Source: Amphritea atlantica
GTDB lineage: Bacteria > Pseudomonadota > Gammaproteobacteria > Pseudomonadales > Balneatricaceae
Assembly (NCBI GenBank): GCA_024397875.1
Contig: CP073344.1
Span: forward strand, 3,215,001-3,279,000
Reading direction: 5' to 3'
Length of the DNA: 64,000 nt
The notes beneath the pieces were generated by a model that saw only the letters and a list, made by a program, of their open reading frames with translations, was not told the origin of the DNA and did no database searches. Each line of letters opens with the position of its first letter. Positions within the stretch are counted from its first letter, which is position 1. The position numbers and the translations under genes are program-made. Positions 1 through 8,533 of this stretch are shown in pieces.

Positions 1-1
1 T

Positions 2-1099
2 GATTATCTGCTATTCGCCAAAAACTATATCGCCAAGTGTGAAGAGCGTCATGGCGTGGATGCCGTCGAACAGATGCTGGACTCCTGCCACGCACTGATG
101 AACTATGGGGTCAACCGTTACCTGCGCCCTCAGCCAGTGACCCCTGAAGAAGAGAAGAACCGGTTACTGGATCGCGAAGAGTATATCCAGCGCCACCTCA
201 ACCAGCTGTGGAATACCATTCCCAAAAAAGATCTGATTAAGGAAAAGAAAGCGCCTCGCTTCCCCAAAGATCCGGAAGAGAACCTGCTCTACTTTATTGA
301 AAAGAATGCACCGCTACTGGAGCCCTGGCAACGGGAGATTGTGCGGATTGTCAGAAAGATCGCCCAATACTATTATCCGCAACGTCAGACTCAGGTAATG
401 AACGAAGGGTGGGCCTGCTTCTGGCATTACACCCTGCTACACCATCTGCACGATGAAGGCCTGGTCACCGATGGATTTATTATGGAGTTCCTCCACTCCC
501 ACACCAGTGTAATTTATCAGCCACCGTTCGACTCGCCCTATTTCAACGGTATCAACCCTTATGCTCTGGGCTACGGCATGATGCGGGATATCCGGCGAAT
601 CTGTGAAACCCCCACAGATGAAGACTATCAGTGGTTCCCCGACATTGCCGGCAGTGACTGGAACGAAACCCTGCAGCATGCGATGCGCAACTACAAGGAT
701 GAAAGCTTTATTCTGCAATATCTTTCACCGCATATGATCCGGGAGCTGAAACTTTTCACTATCACAGATAACTCAACCCTGAGCACGATGCAGGTCAGCG
801 CCATACATGATGAAGAGGGTTATCAGAAGGTCCGGGAGAATCTAGCGGCCAGTTATAACATCGGCAACCGGGAGCCAAACATCCAGATCTATAACGTCAA
901 TGTCAGAGGCGACCGGTCGCTGACATTGCGCCACTATATGCACAATGAACAACCGTTAGGTGATGACACTGATGAAGTACTGAAACACCTTCACCGGCTG
1001 TGGGGCTTTGATGTGCATCTGGAATCAGTCTCCCCCGAAGGCGAGATTATTGATGCAATTCATTGCCCTCAGAGACCCCATACTGAAGAGGTTGCCTGA
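2..1099 (+). CDS. SpoVR/YcgB family protein (5' end outside window)
   Basis: The reading frame is open from base 2, so the gene starts before the window; an in-frame GTG at 56 is internal, because about 18 family-like codons precede it. The visible part is about 365 residues of the roughly 500 usual for SpoVR/YcgB. Recognisable family features are the stretch NEGWACFWHYTLLHHL, a histidine-rich central part and NPYALGYGMMRDI. The family is widespread in proteobacteria; its biochemical role is not settled, and in E. coli it is usually grouped with a YeaH/YeaG-type stationary-phase system. Those partners would be expected just upstream, outside the window. A strong hairpin terminator follows. 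Family is confident, function is not. Confidence 0.9.
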   Translation, partial: DYLLFAKNYIAKCEERHGVDAVEQMLDSCHALMNYGVNRYLRPQPVTPEEEKNRLLDREEYIQRHLNQLWNTIPKKDLIKEKKAPRFPKDPEENLLYFIEKNAPLLEPWQREIVRIVRKIAQYYYPQRQTQVMNEGWACFWHYTLLHHLHDEGLVTDGFIMEFLHSHTSVIYQPPFDSPYFNGINPYALGYGMMRDIRRICETPTDEDYQWFPDIAGSDWNETLQHAMRNYKDESFILQYLSPHMIRELKLFTITDNSTLSTMQVSAIHDEEGYQKVRENLAASYNIGNREPNIQIYNVNVRGDRSLTLRHYMHNEQPLGDDTDEVLKHLHRLWGFDVHLESVSPEGEIIDAIHCPQRPHTEEVA

Positions 1100-1121
1100 A
1101 TCGCTTTAAGATTAATGTCAG

Positions 1122-1157
1122 CCAAAAAAAAAAACCGCCAAAGGGCGGTTTTTTTTT
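1122..1157. terminator. Bidirectional rho-independent terminator
   Basis: AAAAACCGCC, a four-base loop and GGCGGTTTTT form a GC-rich stem with an A-run on one side and a T-run on the other. It lies between the convergent SpoVR and HIT genes and can serve both. Confidence 0.85.
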
Positions 1158-1160
1158 AAA

Positions 1161-1526
1161 TCATACGGGGGTTTTGAGCTTATCCTGATAGGGAGGCCAG
1201 CCCATCGGCTTGCCGCCCAGCAGATGAAGATGGATATGATAAACCGTCTGACCGCCATGACTGTTGCAGTTAAACACGGTACGGTACCCGTCACTGGCAA
1301 AACCCTGTTGTTCTGCTATCTTTCCCGCCACCATCACCATATGTCCCACCAGATCACAATCTTCCGGTTGAATATCATTCAGCGTCGCCACATGTCTACG
1401 GGGAATAATCAGGGCATGGGTCGGTGCCTGTGGGTTGATATCATTGAAAGCGATTACCCTGTCATCCTCATAGATAATATCGGCAGGAATCTCTTTATTC
1501 AGAACTTTACAAAACAGACAATCCAT
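1161..1526 (-). CDS. hinT: HIT-family purine nucleoside phosphoramidase (HinT-like)
   Basis: 121 residues, the full length for a HinT protein. The N-terminus MDCLFCKVLNKEIPA is typical and is followed by IIPRRHVATLNDI. The C-terminal part has the histidine-triad motif HIHLH preceded by GGQTVY and followed by LLGG; the central histidine forms the AMP intermediate. HinT enzymes hydrolyse nucleoside 5'-phosphoramidates and adenylylated lysine-like compounds in the cytoplasm. An AAGGA sequence lies about nine bases before the ATG. The gene converges on the SpoVR gene and shares its terminator. The exact physiological substrate cannot be read from sequence. Confidence 0.92.
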   Translation of the reverse strand: MDCLFCKVLNKEIPADIIYEDDRVIAFNDINPQAPTHALIIPRRHVATLNDIQPEDCDLVGHMVMVAGKIAEQQGFASDGYRTVFNCNSHGGQTVYHIHLHLLGGKPMGWPPYQDKLKTPV

Positions 1527-1923
1527 AACTCACATCCTTCTCTGATAAAACAATATCCCGATTACATCACTTCAGAGGGATCATGTTCAAGGGATATAAC
1601 GTGGCTCGCAGCTCGTAGAGATATCACAACCCTGCATGTTCCCGGTAAAGGCTATCCGCTATGTCTTTTTCGAGCGACAAGCAAGTCACGCTTTTTGTGA
1701 CGTTCGAGCTACGAGCTACGGCTTTATATTCCGCACCTGAGTCAGAACAGGTCGTTCGATACATCAGCGAAAAATGCTCTTTTTAGTTAATCAGGTTGTT
1801 GCACTGCGTCATAAGAAGTTCATACTCTTATAATAGATTGAATACAAACGCTTAAGGCGCCCAATGTATAGGTTTGAACCTGGTGATCCCAGCTTCCAGC
1901 CACTGAATACCCGGAGCAGTAGA
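1527..1923. other. Intergenic region with an inverted repeat, upstream of hinT and pta
   Basis: About 390 bases between divergent hinT and pta. It must hold both promoters, but I cannot place them confidently. The middle holds an imperfect inverted repeat (1604-1720), listed separately. An in-frame ATG at 1864 would extend the pta frame by 20 residues. Confidence 0.5.
1604..1720. repeat. Imperfect inverted repeat with internal hairpin
   Basis: AGCTCGTAG (1610-1618) is repeated inverted as CTACGAGCT (1709-1717), about 90 bases apart. Inside the right half is GTCAC-GCTTTTT-GTGAC (1685-1701). The design, outer arms about 110 bases apart with a small inner hairpin, resembles the element at 41367-41487. 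Confidence 0.5.
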
Positions 1924-2865
1924 ATGATTCTCACAGAAAAGCCCCCTGTCCATAACCAGCTGGAATTCTTTATTGAAGAAGCCGTTAAAGCCCGTCCGGT
2001 AATCACCGCAGTGGTCCACCCGGTTGAGCAAAACGGACTGATGGGCGCCATTGAGGCTGCAGAGCGTGGGCTGATCGTCCCTATTCTGGTGGGCCCTGCC
2101 GCTAAAATAAAAGCGGCCGCTGAAAAATATGAACTGAACATTGACGATTATGAACTGATTAATGTGGAGCACAGTCATGCCGCAGCAGAACAGGCTGTCA
2201 GCCTGATCAGAGAGACCCGCGCCGAGACCCTGATGAAGGGTGACCTTGGCACCTCTGAACTGCTGAGTGCGGTGATACATAAAACGCTGGGCATCCGTAC
2301 CGAGCGTCGACTGAGCCATATCTTCGTACTGGACGTACCAAATTATCATAAGCCACTGATGATCACCGATGCGGCGATCAATGTGGCGCCCGACCTGCTG
2401 ACCAAACAGGATATCGTGCAGAATGCGATCGACTTTTGCCACGCGCTGGGGATGAAGCTGCCTAAAGTGGCGATTCTGGCCGCAGTCGAGAAAGTAAAAC
2501 CCTCGATGCAGAGCACTATCGACGCCGCCGCCCTGTGTAAAATGGCTGACCGCGGCCAGATAACCGGAGCCATTCTCGATGGTCCTCTGGCCTTTGATAA
2601 TGCGATCTCTCTGCAGGCCGCTATTGATAAGCATATATCGTCACCGGTATCTGGCGATGCCGATATACTGCTGGCCCCCGATCTGGAATCGGCCAATATG
2701 ATCGCCAAGCAGTTGATCTACCTGGCGGATGCCAAGTCTGCCGGGATCGCGCTGGGTGCCCGTGCGCCGATCATTCTGAATAGTCGCTCTGACGGCACTC
2801 TGGCGCGTCTGGCATCCTGCGCACTGGCATCTCATATGGTTCTGCATCCTCAGGGAGTTAAATAA
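1924..2865 (+). CDS. Phosphate acetyl/butyryltransferase (short PTA_PTB family)
   Basis: 313 residues from the chosen start. The family transfers the acyl group between CoA and phosphate, here presumably acetyl-CoA to acetyl phosphate for the adjoining kinase. Visible hallmarks are AVVHPVEQNGLMGAIEAAERGLIVPILVGP near the N-terminus (family-typical), LMKGDLGTSELLSAV, and the C-terminal AGIALGARAPIILNSRSDG. I chose ATG 1924 because GGAG lies seven bases ahead and known relatives begin just before the HNQLE-like segment; ATG 1864 (333 residues) is the alternative, with a weaker AAGG. It lacks the DRTGG domain of long bacterial Pta. It is co-transcribed with ackA one base downstream. Phosphate butyryltransferase activity is possible. 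Confidence 0.88.
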   Translation: MILTEKPPVHNQLEFFIEEAVKARPVITAVVHPVEQNGLMGAIEAAERGLIVPILVGPAAKIKAAAEKYELNIDDYELINVEHSHAAAEQAVSLIRETRAETLMKGDLGTSELLSAVIHKTLGIRTERRLSHIFVLDVPNYHKPLMITDAAINVAPDLLTKQDIVQNAIDFCHALGMKLPKVAILAAVEKVKPSMQSTIDAAALCKMADRGQITGAILDGPLAFDNAISLQAAIDKHISSPVSGDADILLAPDLESANMIAKQLIYLADAKSAGIALGARAPIILNSRSDGTLARLASCALASHMVLHPQGVK

Positions 2866-2866
2866 C

Positions 2867-4057
2867 ATGAGCCTGATTCTGACAGTCAATGGCGGTTCTT
2901 CCAGCCTGAAATGCGCCCTGTTTTCCCGGAATGCCAGCACACCAGAATGTCTCTATCAATTCAAACTGGGAAATATCCTGAATACACCGGTCATGAAGGT
3001 GCTTTCCAGTGATGGAAAAGTACTGGAACAGTTTGAACCCGACATGGCCGCGATTGATATTGATAGCCGCCATCAGGCGTGTCTGGATCGGGTCATTCAG
3101 TGGGTACGCAAACAGCTGCCGGACAGTCAGATCTGTGCATTTGGCCACCGGGTCGTTCATGGTGGCGAAGCGTTCAGTGAACCGGTAGTGATTACCAAGA
3201 AAATCATGAAAAAGCTGGAAGAACTGATCCCCCTGGCACCGCTGCATCAGCCCTACAACCTGAAACTGATCCGCGCCTGTCAACAACTGGAACCAGAACT
3301 GCCGCAAATTGCCTGCTTCGATACCATGTTTCATATCGGTCAGCCAAAGGTCGAGCGTCACTATGCGATCCCCCGCCAATACACCGAAGCCGGTGTACAT
3401 AAATATGGTTTCCACGGTCTCTCCTACGAATATATTCAGCGCACTCTGGAGAAGATTGGCCAGGGGGCCGAAAGTGATAAAACCGTTATCTGTCATCTCG
3501 GTGCCGGTGCCAGCATGTGCGCCGTCAAACAGGGAAAATCGATCGCCTCATCCATGGGCTTCACCGCGGTTGACGGTCTGCCAATGGGTAGCCGCACCGG
3601 CAATATCGATCCCGGAGTCCTGCTCTACCTGCAGCGCCACTATCAGATGGACACCGATCAGTTGGAGAACTTCCTCTATAAAGAGAGTGGCTGGCTGGGA
3701 GTCTCCGGCATCAGCTCCGATATGATGGAACTGGAGCAATCGGATAAGCCTGAGGCGGAAGAAGCGATCGCCATGTTCGCCTACCGGGCCGCGCTGGAGA
3801 TCGGCCGCCTCACTGCCGCCCTGCAGGGCTTGGATCAGCTGGTCTTTACCGGCGGAGTGGGTGAAAACGATAGTGCATTGCGCAAGCGTATCTGCGATCA
3901 GCTGGAGTGGCTGGGCATCAAGCTCAACAAGAGCGCCAACAAAGAGGGCGAAGCGATCATCAGCAAAGCCAGCGCTCAGGTTGTGGTGCGGGTGATTCCC
4001 ACCAATGAGGAAGCGATGATCGCATTGCATGCGATGGAAGTATTAGCCGCAGGCTAA
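2867..4057 (+). CDS. ackA: Acetate kinase
   Basis: 396 residues, normal for the family. It interconverts acetyl phosphate + ADP with acetate + ATP. Family signatures are N-terminal LTVNGGSSSLK, CAFGHRVVHGGE, ACFDTMFH, HLGAGASMCAVKQGKSIASSMGFT, MGSRTGNIDPG and the C-terminal FTGGVGENDSALR. GGAG overlaps the end of the upstream gene, whose stop codon is one base before this ATG, so the two are translationally close-coupled. Together they make a Pta-Ack pathway for acetate overflow or substrate-level ATP. Propionate kinase activity is possible in this family. The repeat-rich stretch downstream may help end transcription. Confidence 0.95.
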   Translation: MSLILTVNGGSSSLKCALFSRNASTPECLYQFKLGNILNTPVMKVLSSDGKVLEQFEPDMAAIDIDSRHQACLDRVIQWVRKQLPDSQICAFGHRVVHGGEAFSEPVVITKKIMKKLEELIPLAPLHQPYNLKLIRACQQLEPELPQIACFDTMFHIGQPKVERHYAIPRQYTEAGVHKYGFHGLSYEYIQRTLEKIGQGAESDKTVICHLGAGASMCAVKQGKSIASSMGFTAVDGLPMGSRTGNIDPGVLLYLQRHYQMDTDQLENFLYKESGWLGVSGISSDMMELEQSDKPEAEEAIAMFAYRAALEIGRLTAALQGLDQLVFTGGVGENDSALRKRICDQLEWLGIKLNKSANKEGEAIISKASAQVVVRVIPTNEEAMIALHAMEVLAAG

Positions 4058-4069
4058 TGCTTTTTTTAG

Positions 4070-4172
4070 TCGCTAGACGTTGCTTCGCGGCTAGCCATAA
4101 GAGCAGTAGCTAGACGTTGCTTCGCAACTTGCTCGTGGCTAGACGAAAAACTTCGTTTTCCTTGCTAGAAAG
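4070..4172. repeat. Short hairpin repeat cluster downstream of ackA
   Basis: A GCTAGACGTTGCTTCGC unit occurs twice (from 4073 and 4109). Inside the second copy GTTGC-TTC-GCAAC (4116-4128) is a perfect five-base-pair stem with a three-base loop. CTAGACG occurs again at 4139. The style matches the larger array at 5395-5590. Confidence 0.6.
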
Positions 4173-4216
4173 GGCAAAAGCAAAGTGGTTCTATACGGTT
4201 CAGGGATAGCGATCTA

Positions 4217-4241
4217 TCGCCGCGGGACGCGGCTCCTACAG
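4217..4241. repeat. REP-like sequence, single arm
   Basis: TCGCCGCGGGACGCGGCTCCTACAG has an internal stem (CCGCG/CGCGG) and the conserved end GGCTCCTACA seen in pseudomonad-type REPs and in the paired copy at 27092-27162. The related 5334-5377 stretch begins with the same TCGCCGCGGG. Confidence 0.55.
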
Positions 4242-4261
4242 AACTTCCCCCTTTTCTGACG

Positions 4262-4292
4262 GGCCGCGCAGTGGCGTTCTAACGAGTGGCGA
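4262..4292. repeat. Partial copy of the triloop-hairpin repeat
   Basis: CGCAGTGGCGTTCTAACGAGTGGCGA matches the second half of the unit at 5491-5527 at most positions. It abuts the stop codon of the YdcH-family gene. Confidence 0.5.
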
Positions 4293-4553
4293 TTAGCCAG
4301 TGGTACGATCCTGCTCGCGCAGCAGCAGCCGCTGGTAGAGCGAATCTTTCAGCTCCGCCCGTTCCTGCTTCAACTTATGCATCGATAGATCATCAATGGG
4401 TGAATTATTCATTTCCAGCACCCGGATCTGTTTATCGAGGGACTGGTAATAGTGGTTATCTTTGGCAAAACGTTCATCTGATTGTATCAGCTCAGCAATA
4501 AGCCCCTCATAATCAGGGAAATCATGCGCTAAAGAGTGTTCTTCGCCTAACAT
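4293..4553 (-). CDS. YdcH family protein (DUF465)
   Basis: 86 residues, small, charged and probably helical. Family-typical features are the N-terminal LGEEHSLAHDFPDY, the SDERFAKDNHYYQSLDKQIRVLE segment, and LKQERAELKDSLYQRLL near the C-terminus. These are the marks of the SlyX/YdcH-like coiled-coil family of unknown function, common in gammaproteobacteria. AGGAGG precedes the ATG. It stands alone between repeat-bearing intergenic stretches. No molecular function can be assigned. Confidence 0.85.
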   Translation of the reverse strand: MLGEEHSLAHDFPDYEGLIAELIQSDERFAKDNHYYQSLDKQIRVLEMNNSPIDDLSMHKLKQERAELKDSLYQRLLLREQDRTTG

Positions 4554-5016
4554 TGCAATATCCTCCTATCAGTTCGGTAAAGGAACTGCCTCTTTTAACA
4601 CTTAGTCAATTTAGCGGAGTATTGCCAATAAATAGTGCTGCTGCCCGTTATTCAGGTTATTAACCTTTTTTGCCAAAAACACAATTCTCCCACTAATTCG
4701 CTGCCATATCGGTTTGCAATGTGACAATGGGGACGTTCTTTTCTCTGACGCAACCACCTATGACTTTATTCCCAAAAGGTTGATGGGTAGACAGAGTGTT
4801 TTGAAGTACACAACACCTGCAGATGTTATGGTAAAGTTTATGGGCACACACGTTTCGAAGCTGAATTCTCCACCCCTGTACTTTTACTATCGTTAAAGCA
4901 CCGAGAAATCTTATTTTTATTCTTTATTTCAACAACTTATTTTTCGGAGCGAATAAGCTCATTGCCAGAACACTAAAAACAAATAGATAACGTATTGCCA
5001 AAAAGGTTTCTAATCA
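4554..5016. other. AT-rich intergenic region
   Basis: About 460 bases with no convincing gene. A 60-codon open frame at 4714-4896 has no good ribosome-binding site and no recognisable protein features, so I leave it uncalled. The stretch is more AT-rich than its surroundings and should hold the YdcH gene promoter. No clear hairpins were seen. Confidence 0.4.
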
Positions 5017-5295
5017 GTGAGAAAGCCGGATATTCCAGAATGGGTCATTAAGTTTATTATCATGGTTGCTCTTCCCGCAGTGACCTGCTTTGGACTCTAC
5101 TCGGTTGCCTACCTGGATAGCGATAGTTACATCTTCACACTGCCGGTTATACTCTCTTACCCTGTTGCCCTACTCGGCATAGCAGGCACCTATAAAACAC
5201 TTATCTCACCCGCTAAACATCACCTGAGACTAGCATTCTGGATTACCTGCATTGTCGTTCCGGTAATGATACAGGTAGCGGTGAGATCAACCTGA
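5017..5295 (+). CDS. Small predicted membrane protein, unrecognised
   Basis: 92 residues from a GTG start. Three hydrophobic segments are visible: about residues 11-30 (VIKFIIMVALPAVTCFGLYS), 38-58 and 72-88, each long enough to span a membrane, with a positively charged link (KHHLR) between the last two. AAAGG lies about ten bases before the GTG, a weak start signal. I do not recognise a family. It is flanked by an AT-rich gap and by repeats, so it could be a recent acquisition or a chance frame, but the alternation of hydrophobic blocks argues for a real membrane protein. Confidence 0.45.
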   Translation: MRKPDIPEWVIKFIIMVALPAVTCFGLYSVAYLDSDSYIFTLPVILSYPVALLGIAGTYKTLISPAKHHLRLAFWITCIVVPVMIQVAVRST

Positions 5296-5333
5296 GAACA
5301 GTCTGTGGCGCAGTTGACAGAATAAGTCGCTTA

Positions 5334-5377
5334 TCGCCGCGGGGTATCCAGTGGGCATGCCAGCGCGTCTCCCACAA
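5334..5377. repeat. REP-like degenerate element
   Basis: Starts TCGCCGCGGGG and ends CGCGTCTCCCACAA, the same overall form as the REP at 4217-4241, with an insertion between the arms. Confidence 0.4.
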
Positions 5378-5394
5378 ATCTGCGCACGCTTTTT

Positions 5395-5537
5395 CTAGCG
5401 AGTCACGCAGTGACGTTCTAGCTAGTGGCGCAGCCACGTCTAGCTAGTGTCGCGAAGCGATACGGTCTTGCGCTCTGCGCGCCGCTTTTTCCAGCGAGCC
5501 ACGCAGTGGCGTTCTGGCAAGTGGCGAAGCCACGTCA
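5395..5537. repeat. Two copies of a triloop-hairpin repeat unit
   Basis: Two about 47-base copies (5395-5441 and 5491-5537) each contain two mini-hairpins with three-base loops. Copy one has GTCAC-GCA-GTGAC (5402-5414) and GTGGC-GCA-GCCAC (5425-5437). Copy two has GCCAC-GCA-GTGGC (5498-5510) and GTGGC-GAA-GCCAC (5521-5533). TCGC-GAA-GCGA (5450-5460) lies between them. The first stems differ by paired changes that keep the pairing. Confidence 0.75.
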
Positions 5538-5561
5538 ACAACTAGCAAGCGAAGCGTTCTG

Positions 5562-5590
5562 GACAAAGAAAAGCTACGCTTTTCTTTGTC
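5562..5590. repeat. Perfect 13-bp inverted repeat spanning the rlmB stop codon
   Basis: GACAAAGAAAAGC (5562-5574), loop TAC (5575-5577), GCTTTTCTTTGTC (5578-5590). On the minus strand it covers the last codons of rlmB, with the TAG stop (5574-5576) at the loop. It could stabilise the 3' end or act as a weak terminator; it is also the last member of the hairpin cluster. Confidence 0.75.
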
Positions 5591-6314
5591 GAACCGCTTC
5601 AAACAGACACACCCCGGTGGCCACCGAGACGTTAAGAGAAGAGACTTCCCCGGCCATATCAATCTTTACCAGAAAGTCACAGTGTTCGCGTGTGAGGCGG
5701 CGCATGCCCTGTCCTTCGGCACCCATCACCAGCGCCATCGGGCCTTTGAGGTCAGCGTTGTAGATCAGGGTTTCCGCTTCTCCGGCAGTACCGGTGATCC
5801 AGATGCCACGCTGTTGCAGGTCTTTCAGGGTGCGGGCGAGGTTGGTGACCAGTACGTAGGGCACTACTTCTGCGGCACCGCAGGCGACTTTGCTGACGGT
5901 CGCGTTGAGCGGTGCTGACTTGTCCTTCGGGGCAATCACCGCATGGACACCGGCGGCATCGGCGGTTCGCAGGCAGGCACCCAGATTATGCGGATCGGTG
6001 ACGCCATCCAGCACCAATAGAAACGCAGGCTCTTCCAGTTTTTCCAGCATCGCATCGAGGAACTGTTCGTTCTTGGCCTGAATCGGCTCACAGGCGACCA
6101 CGACCCCCTGATGTACACCGTCTTCAGCCATACTGTCCAGCTCTTTACGGCTGACCCAGTCGACCCGGACTTGTTTCTCTGCGGCCAGATCCAGTAGCGT
6201 CTGCATCCGCGCATCGACACGTCCTTTCAGCACCCACATCCCTTTGACCCGTTTGCTGTCTCGTTGCAGGGTGGTGGTAGCCGCGTGGATACCAAAGATA
6301 TATTCAGGACGCAT
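5574..6314 (-). CDS. rlmB: 23S rRNA (guanosine-2'-O-)-methyltransferase RlmB
   Basis: 246 residues, full length. RlmB methylates the 2'-OH of G2251 of 23S rRNA using SAM. The N-terminal substrate-binding domain ([12 protein letters not shown] onward) is followed by the SpoU/TrmH knot domain: [40 protein letters not shown] and the C-terminal [22 protein letters not shown]. Its start overlaps the end of hemH by 11 bases, so translation is coupled. In many relatives rlmB follows rnr; here it follows ferrochelatase. The last codons lie in a 13-bp perfect inverted repeat. Confidence 0.96.
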   Translation of the reverse strand: MRPEYIFGIHAATTTLQRDSKRVKGMWVLKGRVDARMQTLLDLAAEKQVRVDWVSRKELDSMAEDGVHQGVVVACEPIQAKNEQFLDAMLEKLEEPAFLLVLDGVTDPHNLGACLRTADAAGVHAVIAPKDKSAPLNATVSKVACGAAEVVPYVLVTNLARTLKDLQQRGIWITGTAGEAETLIYNADLKGPMALVMGAEGQGMRRLTREHCDFLVKIDMAGEVSSLNVSVATGVCLFEAVRQRKA

Positions 6315-7350
6315 TGCTTATCTCATTCTGTTCATTATCGGTACGGGCCAGATTAAACCAGCCCGAACTGTTCTGTTTCACCAGCGCTACCAGCAGGCGG
6401 ATCATCCCCTGCTCGGTATTCAGTGCCGGAATATAGTGATACTGCTCCCCACCCGCCGACAGAAACACATCGCGGTTCTCCACGGCGATCTCTTCGAGGG
6501 TTTCCAGGCAGTCTGCTGAGAATGCCGGACAGATGATATCCACACGCTTTACGCCACTCTCAGGCAGTTTCTCAAGGGTTTTATCGGTATAGGGCTGTAA
6601 CCATGCCTTTGGCCCGAAACGGGACTGAAAGGTGGTCTGCCACTGGTCAGTGGTCAGCCCCAACTCTTTTGCCAGCAGTTCGGACGTACGGTGACAATGC
6701 TCCGGGTAAGGATCACCCTTATCAGCGTACTCTTGCGGAATCCCATGATACGAGAGTACCAGTTTATCGCTTTTGGGATTAGCTGTCCGGAATGCCTGAA
6801 CGGATTCGGCCAGCGCCCGGATATAGAGTGGATGGTCATGGTAGTCCTGGACTACCCGAATATCGGGAAAGTGGCGGGTCTTCAACTGAAACCGGGCGAT
6901 CAGGTCATAAATCGGAGCGGTTGTGGTGGCCGAATACTGAGGATAGAGCGGCAGCACCAGGATTTTACGGTAGCCCGCCTGGGTTAGCTCTTCCAGACGC
7001 GCGCTCAGCCCCGGATTGCCGTATGTCATAGCGGCAAAAACCTGAATATCCTGATCCGGACTGGTTTGCTGCAGGGCCAGTTGCAGAGCGGCAACCTGCT
7101 GATTAAGTATCAGCCGCAGGGGCGAATCCTGATCCCAGATAGATGCGTATAGTTTTGCTACCTTGCGGGGACGGAAGGTCAGGATGATACCGTTAAGTAC
7201 CGTTAACCAGACCAGACGCATAATCCCATCGCCTTCCACCACCCGGCGATCAGAGAGAAACTCTTTAAGGTAGCGGCGCACTGCGGCTGGGGTCGGTTGG
7301 TCTGGCGAGCCTAAATTAACCAGCAGTACTGCTGTTTTGGGCTGGGACAT
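6304..7350 (-). CDS. hemH: Ferrochelatase
   Basis: 348 residues. HemH inserts ferrous iron into protoporphyrin IX, the last step of haem synthesis, at the membrane surface. The N-terminus [15 protein letters not shown] is typical. The catalytic histidine is H202 in [17 protein letters not shown], and [16 protein letters not shown] near the C-terminus carries the conserved acidic residues of the metal path. It is the first gene of a two-gene unit with rlmB (11-base overlap). Between it and adk lies the adk terminator, so it has its own promoter in the 7351-7403 gap. Confidence 0.96.
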   Translation of the reverse strand: MSQPKTAVLLVNLGSPDQPTPAAVRRYLKEFLSDRRVVEGDGIMRLVWLTVLNGIILTFRPRKVAKLYASIWDQDSPLRLILNQQVAALQLALQQTSPDQDIQVFAAMTYGNPGLSARLEELTQAGYRKILVLPLYPQYSATTTAPIYDLIARFQLKTRHFPDIRVVQDYHDHPLYIRALAESVQAFRTANPKSDKLVLSYHGIPQEYADKGDPYPEHCHRTSELLAKELGLTTDQWQTTFQSRFGPKAWLQPYTDKTLEKLPESGVKRVDIICPAFSADCLETLEEIAVENRDVFLSAGGEQYHYIPALNTEQGMIRLLVALVKQNSSGWFNLARTDNEQNEISNAS

Positions 7351-7403
7351 CAGTTTATTTCCGTTTCAAAGCAAAGCGCTATTATCGCGGAATAACAGAC
7401 AAT

Positions 7404-7447
7404 AAAAAACCGCTGTTTTGACTCATACATCAAAGCAGCGGTTTTTT
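7404..7447 (-). terminator. Rho-independent terminator of adk
   Basis: An 18-base left arm starting AAAAAACCGCTG pairs with a right arm ending CAGCGGTTTTTT with one mismatch around a short loop. On the minus strand it follows the adk stop by 17 bases and ends in a T-run. Confidence 0.85.
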
Positions 7448-7464
7448 GTATTCACTACACAGAA

Positions 7465-8533
<1,069 letters not shown>

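Noticed and set aside
4714..4896. 60-codon plus-strand open frame in the AT-rich gap
   Set aside because: No ribosome-binding site and no protein-like composition or family pattern.
5395..5590. CRISPR array
   Set aside because: Units are few, uneven in spacing, hairpin-rich throughout, and without unique spacers or cas genes.
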